A stretch of 64,000 bases of DNA, taken from positions 171,448,934 to 171,512,933 of the forward strand of contig JAVMKO010000001.1 in the NCBI GenBank assembly GCA_032164245.1. Direction: 5' to 3'. The stretch is from Sternotherus odoratus. Taxonomy: Eukaryota > Chordata > Testudines > Kinosternidae. The notes beneath the pieces were generated by a model that saw nothing but the letters and a program-made list of their open reading frames with translations, did no database searches and was not told where the DNA came from. Below, piece after piece: positions 56,870 through 64,000 of this stretch. How positions within the stretch are numbered: position 1 is the stretch's first letter; every line of letters begins with the position of its first letter. The position numbers and the translations under genes are program-made.

Positions 56870-57050
56870 GGCCACAAATTCTCTGAGTTCTACTTCTAGC
56901 TCTGCCACTGGCTTTCTGTGTGACCTTGTGGAAATCACTTAACCTCTCTAGCTCAGCTTCTTGGTAAAGGGAATAATAGTACTTACCTCCCAGTATTGTG
57001 AAGCTTACGTCTTTACTCTTCAGTGTTGTAAATTTCTTAGATTATATGGG
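56870..57050 (+). repeat. MIR-like CORE-SINE
   Basis: 'ctagctctgccactggcttt', 'ctgtgtgaccttgtggaaat', 'cacttaacctctctagctca' and 'aataatagtacttacctccc' follow MIR order. Confidence 0.8.
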
Positions 57051-58229
57051 TGCAAGGAGCTGACGAGTCTAAAACATGGTTATTATAAAATATATTTTGT
57101 TGGTACCATTTCATAGGATGGTGATATAGTTACAAGATTTGATTATTTTTGATTTTACTTCATTTTTATTGCAATCCAGTAAATGATACTGATTTTGTAG
57201 GTACAATATGTGACAATCTCTGTCACTGTCAGTATTATTTAACCATATCAACTGCTCTAATAAAAAAATTAGCATAAAATATTAGAATATACCTCTTACA
57301 AGAAAGATGGGTATTAAAATTCATTTATATCTAAAAATTGTAAACTGGAACAGATTTAATATTATCAAAATAATTGTTTAATATAATATGACATAATTTC
57401 CTCCTCTATCAGGGAAGATACTGTATTTATTTACAAAATCTTATCTTCCCAAACAGCATTTCTATTTAAACTTGCAAATTAGTATTTGCACACTAAGAAT
57501 AGTTGAGGTAAAAAGGAATTAGAAGTATCTGATCAGCAAAGGAAGAAGAAATTGCTGAAATGTATCCGCATTACCACTGTAATATATGGCAATCTTATGA
57601 CAGGTAAATGTATAAGAACTTATTTGCCAACTCAGAATACATGCTATGGAACATTGATTTAGATATAGCAGTACCTTCTTCTCTTCTCTGGATCATAAGG
57701 TAGCAGTATGCCCTCTGATGTCCTTTACTTTTACAGCCGGTGCAGGGATCCAGCTTAAAAGACTGTAGAAAATAAGTGGGAAGTATAACACAAGACTCTG
57801 AAACCATTGCTTTGAACTATGCAGTACTGTGGGACTAATGCATTTTTGGAAAGTAATAAGAACAGCTATTAACATTATTCTAGGAAGAGGCATCCCTGAA
57901 ATCACTAAATTATGCATTAAAATGCCATGCGTTACAGTAGCACATTTGCACTGCTATAGTTAAGGTTGAGTTGCAGTTGCCATTATAAATCCATGCGTGG
58001 TAACTTTTCCTCAGATCCTTTCCTAGCACCTATAGCGGTATTAACTTAATGACTGCTACATACTCGGGTTACCACAATATGATGGACGGTAATGGTTATA
58101 AAGGAGCGGTAATAGTCTGTCAATTAAATAATATGCATTTAAAAAGTACTTAGGTATGGAGCTATACAATAGCCTGCAGTGATTCAGAAAGGGTTCTAAT
58201 AGAATATTAGTTAAATCAATCCATGTCAG
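57051..58229. other. No recognisable feature
   Basis: Strongly AT-rich, apparently unique. Confidence 0.4.
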
Positions 58230-58493
58230 CTATGCGCAGCCCCTCCTCAGGGTGAAGGTCTTTTCTACAGCGCTCTCAGCTTGATGGTCACTTTTGGGGC
58301 TCCTGCTCATTAGCAAGGACATGGTAATCATAACCGGATTTGTCTCCACATTCACTTTATCAGCGAATTTGAGGATAAGTGTTCTCTCCGTGATATTGTT
58401 GAGTGTATTAGCTATCTTACACTGATCCACCACCTGTGAGATAGTGTCCAGATAAATATTAAATGGATTTGAAGTACTGGAACGGAGACCTAA
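58230..58493 (-). CDS. Candidate exon or exon relic, unknown protein
   Basis: An 87-codon open frame on the minus strand, ending at a TAG (58230-58232), in otherwise AT-rich DNA with frequent stops. It reads like ordinary folded-protein sequence (for example SQVVDQCKIANTLNNITE and ERTLILKFADKVNVE) with an NIT glycosylation sequon and no low complexity. Two AG dinucleotides in acceptor-like context precede it: 'ctatctcacag' just before 58433 and 'tccttag' near 58486. No clear donor site is seen and I do not recognise the family. It could be a terminal exon, a pseudogene fragment or chance. Confidence 0.3.
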   Translation of the reverse strand, partial: LGLRSSTSNPFNIYLDTISQVVDQCKIANTLNNITERTLILKFADKVNVETNPVMITMSLLMSRSPKSDHQAESAVEKTFTLRRGCA

Positions 58494-61400
58494 GGATCAT
58501 TATGACCGATAGGTTAAATAGTTTGATTATTAAAAGCGATATACATGTATATGTCTATTAAAGCTGCTGTTGAGTCACACATTCTGAAGTGGCAAAGGAC
58601 TCAGAATCTCCTGGTTTGGGGAGGAAATCAGGCCTAGCCCAGGAAGAAGGAGGGATTTGCTATTTCTAGTCACATATTTCAATATAGGTCTATTTTTTCA
58701 CCCTCGCCTGTCTCAGCAAATTCTCCGTCCTATTCCTTCCTCCTCCTAATACCTCTTGCCATTTCAAGCTCTCTGGAACCTGCCATCTGGCTCCTTCCAT
58801 TTCAAAAGATGACCCAGAAGCAACATTCATACTGGGTGTTGCAATGCTTTATGAGGCAAATCCAGCCCCCACTTCTCTTCTCACAGAGGCACCCTTTACA
58901 GTTCTGCTGCACAAGAGAGGAAGGCAGGATACAAGAAGGGCACACAGAGGGTGGACATGCTGCCCAGCTCTTCCATGGCTCCTTGTGCAGTTCCATAAGG
59001 AGACAGGGGATAAAATAGTCAGCACAGGGGGCGGCCCAGGGCAGAATTAGAAATGGGATCTTCCTAACTTTCCCCGAGCTTTGCAGAGGCTACTCCACTT
59101 TGTGGTCTGGGGAAGATCCCTCCACTTAGCTTCTGAGCATCCACACAGCATCCAACCCAAACACGCACACTGAACACCACGCCCAGGATCTTCCCTTAAG
59201 AGCGCCATTAGCTGCCAATACCATGGCATCACTGCGATAGATGCAGCAGCCAAGCCAGACACCTTCTCCCAAGGCCTGTTCTATACTAAACCGGCCCCTT
59301 AACATTACTTTGGCATCCACTTTTGTCTTTTCATGTCTCCAGGCAGTACTTCCTTAGTACAGCACTGTCTTGCCACATACACACATTTTACTACCCAGAA
59401 CTCACTTTGGTTCACCTTTAGGATACTGACAGCCCTGTTAATAATCCTTAGTGATTAAGGATGCGTTTGGATTTTATAAGATAATCAGGATATCTAAAAC
59501 AAACAACTAAAAGTGTCTAGTTTATTTTCCTTGTTAAATTTACCAGGGGCCCAATCCTGCCAGTGGAAGCAGGATGGGCCAAAATAGGAAAGTTAAGGAT
59601 CACTGATGGGTCTAACGTGTTCTCTTTAGTAAAAGAAGATCCGGTGGTCTCATAAATAAAGCTAGAATTACTTAAGGGAGAGGGGGCAGTTACAAAATGT
59701 TAGTTTGCTGTTCTGTCTTTCATCTCTGGCTAAACTTTGATCTCCGGAATATGTTCATCTCTAAGAGTTTCCTTAGTCTTCACTCAGAAGCATATTAAAA
59801 TTAAGCCTTCTAATTCCACTGTTTTCTTTGATCTTTCTCTTTACGTGAATTACTCTTTCTGGAGAGTTCACATTTACATGAGTAAAATTGACCTCCCTTT
59901 CTTTGCACGTACAAACACTTCAGCATTTCCTGTTGTGGCATTTTGGGCTCAATTATTCCTGCTGTTTCATGTAGAATTGTCTCCTTCCCCTACTTTATTT
60001 ATTTTTTTCTTTCCATGGAATCCTTGATATCTCTAGTATTTGGATTTCACTAGAAATGACATACGTGGTCCCCACTCTATCTGATCCCTACCCTATTTTC
60101 TCATGCTGCTTACAATTCATGAGGAGAGTTCTAAAAGAGACTTCCAGGAGTACATGACCGTTAGTAGACAATCAGGGTGGCTTATTACTACTTTTACCTG
60201 GTGATTTATTCCTATTATTATTTTATTGAACTGTAGTAGTATTTCTGTAACATCAGAAGTGATCACATGGGGCTAAAGTCCGCACTATGCACAGTCCAAA
60301 CTGAGGGGTGATGCCTGTGCCACTGCAGGAGGAGCGCCAGAGCCGTTTCACCTCAGAGAGGCACAGAGTCTCCCAGGGCTCTGTGGCTATGCTGGGGGAA
60401 GTATAATTCCAGCATATTCCCCCAAGCACAGCACAAAAAAGAAGCAGAGTCTGCCTATTCTATATCCCTCCCCTCTCACTCATTGCCTGGGTAGAGCATA
60501 GAAAATGTGCTTTCCTTGATATTCCCATGTAAATATATGACCCATTTATCTGTTCATTTCTCCCCCCACTCACACACTCTCCCTGTTTATTAACCCACAA
60601 CTGTATTAGCATAGGGTGCATTGTCCTATTGCAGAGCTCCATATGTTTTCTGATAAAGTGATGTGCTGACTGGTTAGTTAGATGTCTGATGAATAAAAGT
60701 ATATTGTTTAGATTTACAGAGCATGGTGACTGCATGGTGTTTTACATGCATCTAAGGATAAGAACAATAATAAATACCTAGCTCTTATATAGAGCTTTTC
60801 ATCAGTAGATATCAAAGCACTTTACAAAAGAGTAAAGCTTGGTAACTGGTAGGTTCACCTATAATGTCTGCTAATTATTGTTTGTAGTTCTTTAAAAGAA
60901 AAAAAAGGTGCAGTACTCGTATTATTTGTAGGCATGATCGAATTTTGATTTTTTAAAATAATTTCAATGGAAAGCATGTTTTATTTTAAAAAATTAAGGG
61001 AAAGTTACAACAAAACATTAGCATACATCCTTACTGCTCCAATAATTAATGGTTATTTGTAAGCAATTTTTAGATTTTTATCAACTAAAATTTTCAGATT
61101 TGCATGTAATTATGGGCTTAATGTACTTTTTATTTATTTTTATTAATTTACATTTTTAAAGTTGTAGAAAAATATTTGGAGGGGTGCCAAGCAATTATGT
61201 AATGACTGTAGATGTTTAGATTCAAAAAGTTAAAAGTTTATAAACTGTAAAAAACACAAATTGTCAACATCTCATCAAAATATACAAAGTTAATATCCTT
61301 AAATCAAAGTCTAATTTGAATTCTCAAGTGGCATTTTTCTTACTTTGCCTATCGATACATTTTTATTATCATTGATGGAAACATTTTTTTTCATTGGTTG

Positions 61401-62024
61401 GTGCATGTGTGTGTGCAGTGAAATTGTTGCTTACTGACATTTACTGATAAAAATCCAATTCTTCTAAGCCTAATTATATGTTATTTCTATTAACTTGGAA
61501 ATAGACTTGCTAAGATGAGGGGACTGGAATATCTCCTAGTAATGTGTTCCTCATAATGTTAAAATTGGGCAAAGAGAAGGTTGGAAGGGGTGGGCCCTGG
61601 CTGAGGGGCAGAGACTGTAAGTGGCCTGTTCCTCAGAGCCAGCCTTAGCATTTGGGGGCTGAGCGATGAACCAATATTTTGCCACCATATCCCAACTCTG
61701 CTCCTCTCCTGGCACCTGCATATCCTATCCACTGTCATCATCTCCCTGGGCATAGGAGTAGCCTGAGGAGAATTTCTTTGAGATGCATTTAACTGACTCA
61801 TTTTACATTAAAAGCACATGTGTGTAGGGGGTGAAGAATTTTAGCCCCACTCACTCCCCAGCCCATCCCCCTGGTGAAGATGTGGAGGCGAGAAGCTGTG
61901 GATTTCAGACCTAATCACTGATTCACATGGATTTAGATTTCCGAGGCTCTCCTTGCAAGGACAATAGCAGTTCTACCTCTCTCCCCAAACAAACATACAG
62001 TTTTGCTTCTCAAATCTTTAATCA
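58494..62024. other. Mostly featureless
   Basis: About 3.5 kb. A short stretch at 60745-60850 ('tagctcttatatagagcttt', 'tcaaagcactttacaaaaga') resembles the 3' end of old MIR-like elements, minus strand. 60890-61500 is very AT-rich. No gene supported. Confidence 0.4.
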
Positions 62025-62092
62025 TTAATCATAGGAGGTCAGACTAGATGGCCATAATGGTCCCTTCTGACCTTAAAGTCTATAACTTACAA
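62025..62092 (+). mobile_element. CR1 3'-tail fragment
   Basis: 'ggaggtcagactagatggcc' and 'ataatggtcccttctgacct' then 'taaagtctataa', the typical reptile CR1 terminus. Confidence 0.8.
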
Positions 62093-62579
62093 TGTCTTTG
62101 ATAGTATCTACCTTTATGATTCATCCAGTTTTGCTTCCTTGGTTTCTCCTAATGACTAATGGCTATAGAAGTTTACCGATAAAATTTGCAGAAGTGCCTA
62201 GGACACTTAGAAGTCTAGGTCCCACTGACAGAAAGAAGTGACTTTCTGCTTTTGAAAATGTATTTTCAAATGCTTGTTTCCTGTCAACTACGTTTTACAA
62301 GCTTCTTTTTGGAGGAAATGGGTACAGAGGGTAACTTATTTGTCAGTGTCATGCTGCTCTTTTCCATTGCTTGCCCACAAGGTTTGTTGAATCACTTATA
62401 TTGGTTTGCACAATACATAATTAACCTATAGACCTTTTTGCCACAAGATCGTTTTGAGTCTAAAAACAGCAGAATTTTATTTCTTAAATTGGGTATTAGG
62501 CATCAGCTATACTAGCCAGGAAGAAAAATATAAGGGATACAAACCCTCATATTTCAGTGCATAAAACATTGATGAAATT
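62093..62579. other. No recognisable feature
   Basis: AT-rich, nothing supported. Confidence 0.4.
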
Positions 62580-62745
62580 TCCCCTTTGGGCAGGTTATTC
62601 TCTATTCTCTAATCCATTACAGGGATTTGTGTATCTTTCTCTGAAGCATCAAGTTCTGGCCACTGATAGATACAAGATACTAGACTAGATGGACCATTGG
62701 TCAGATGTGGAATGGCCATTCCTGTGCTCAGAAATCTCTATGGTG
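62580..62745 (+). mobile_element. CR1 3'-end fragment
   Basis: 'ctctgaagcatcaagttctg', 'gccactgatagatacaagat', 'actagactagatggaccatt' and 'ggtcagatgtggaatggcca' run in the plus direction of a CR1 3' UTR. The two longer CR1 copies end with the same sequence on the minus strand ('catactgggtcagaccaaag'). Confidence 0.85.
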
Positions 62746-64000
62746 CACCTTCACTATCACGACCCCTGTTGTTCACCAAGACCTCACACACAACTGCCAA
62801 GCAAAGAGCCCAGGGTGGAGGCAGGTGCTGGGTAGGGGGCACGAGCACCCAGCAGCGCCCAGAGAAGTTGGTACCTATGTCACAGGCCACTAAACGACAC
62901 CCATTTACCCCATATTGACCCATTAACCTGGATTAGACTAAAGTATACAGCCCTCAAAAGACTAAACTACTTTGTCTGCCATGGGCAGAGAATAATAGAG
63001 ACTGAGATGAACCAATGCCTAAGGCACCGGTGGGTGTTGCAATGTCTGCTATAGCTGGGCAGCATGTGTGGTCAGGAGCATTAGAAATGCCCCGCCAGTG
63101 GAGAGGCACATAACTCCAGTCCTGGATTTACCTGTGACTGGCTTGGGTGAAATGTAGTGGTGGAGAGAAAGAAAACTCCTTTTGTCAGTTAAGCCAGCTG
63201 GAATAATTCACTAGCTGACACTTGTCACATGTGATAGTCAAAGACACTGTAAATCACAAGATGGGAATTTGTGACAGCTTCTTCCTCCCTCCTTCCCTTC
63301 CCCCAAGCAACACATCAGTGCTGCTTCATTAGGATGTTCACAATCCATGTCTTACAATTTTCATATTAATGTATTTTAGGAATTTTTGTGGGGTAAGTGC
63401 AGGGCTGATTGTTTTTTTCAAGCTTCATAAGACTGATTTGGCCATTCTTGGATCTCCAGATCTCTCCCACTCAGTTTCAGAGAAGGAGGAAAATCAACAA
63501 GCAAATTAATCCCTCTTTAAATCCCATAGTCTGAACTCCTTTATGCAAAGCAACCACACAACTGCTTGACCAACTGGCTGAAGATACTACCAGCAGGAGG
63601 GAATCCCTGGGTTTCCCATAACCAGCTATGCCAACTCAATATCTCTCCCCACCCAACTTTGCAACCTCTGTGGTAGGTGGCATGGCAAGGGGGAAGGGGT
63701 GTGCTACCGCTCTCTGGTGATCTCTAACCTCTTGTGGGGCCATTAATCCCAGAGAAAATTAAAGAAGTTCTGAGGCCGTTCTAACTTGTGCCAGGGTCCA
63801 AACCAGACCTTGGCTATGCCGAGGATTGGAGAAAGGACAAAGCAATGATATAAAACCACCATGACACTCCTTCTCACTCCCATCTTCAAGTTCAGCACCA
63901 AGCACAGCTGTACTAAAGCCACAGATGAGGATCTAGATTATTTTCACATTTACTTATAGCTCTCAATGTTTCTGTCATGGTGCTGTTTAATCCAATGTCT
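62746..64000. other. No recognisable feature
   Basis: Mixed sequence to the window end. Two overlapping 60-70 codon ORFs near 62.7-62.9 kb show no motif. Confidence 0.4.

Noticed and set aside
1..64000. CRISPR array, bacterial operons, rRNA or an integrated virus with genes
   Set aside because: No regularly spaced direct repeats, no dense coding, no rRNA signatures and no viral ORFs. Retroviral traces are limited to solo LTRs.

Overview
The window reads as non-coding DNA from a reptile, most likely a turtle. Three things point there. The interspersed repeats are those I associate with chelonian genomes: CR1 LINEs with the characteristic 'actgggtcagacc' 3' region, tRNA-derived SINEs and many small hAT and TA-target transposons. 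MIR-like CORE-SINEs place it among amniotes. There is no convincing intact protein gene, and no ORF longer than about 240 codons; the longest ones lie inside GC-rich transposon interiors. The segment is best read as intergenic or intronic. Family names rest on recognition and on structure seen here (terminal repeats, target-site duplications, reading frames), not on a search.

Layout. 1-9 kb: a partial and a near-complete copy of one terminal-inverted-repeat family (1-262 and about 5.06-6.45 kb, the second holding five tRNA-like units), a CR1 scrap, a hAT element with perfect 8-bp target duplication (3257-3589), a (CTTT)n microsatellite and a small TA-flanked element. 9.2-12.0 kb: a minus-strand CR1 whose reverse-transcriptase frame is broken by three later insertions, one of them a fold-back SINE. 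12-27 kb: AT-rich repeats, a TA-flanked element with 27-bp terminal repeats (13523-14235), a second CR1 (17.7-18.9 kb), and a pogo/Tigger-like element with a palindromic higher-order GC repeat and a giant hairpin (24114-25139). 27-38.4 kb: two solo LTRs with 5-bp duplications, the second nested in a hAT element; a large composite hAT (29754-31013); a rearranged SINE. 40.9-48 kb: five DNA transposons, including an inverted pair of one GC-rich hAT family, plus a tRNA-derived SINE. 48-64 kb: CR1 tails, MIR-like elements, a broken gag-like zinc-knuckle frame (about 52.0-52.7 kb), a hAT with internal repeats, a palindromic TA-flanked element, and one short minus-strand open frame near 58.3 kb that may be an exon or exon relic.

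The window is thus a record of layered transposition. Target-site duplications give insertion order: CR1 before its three guests, and hAT before the solo LTR inside it. Stretches between these features are listed as lacking recognisable content. I found no rRNA, functional tRNA, CRISPR array or prokaryote-type operon.
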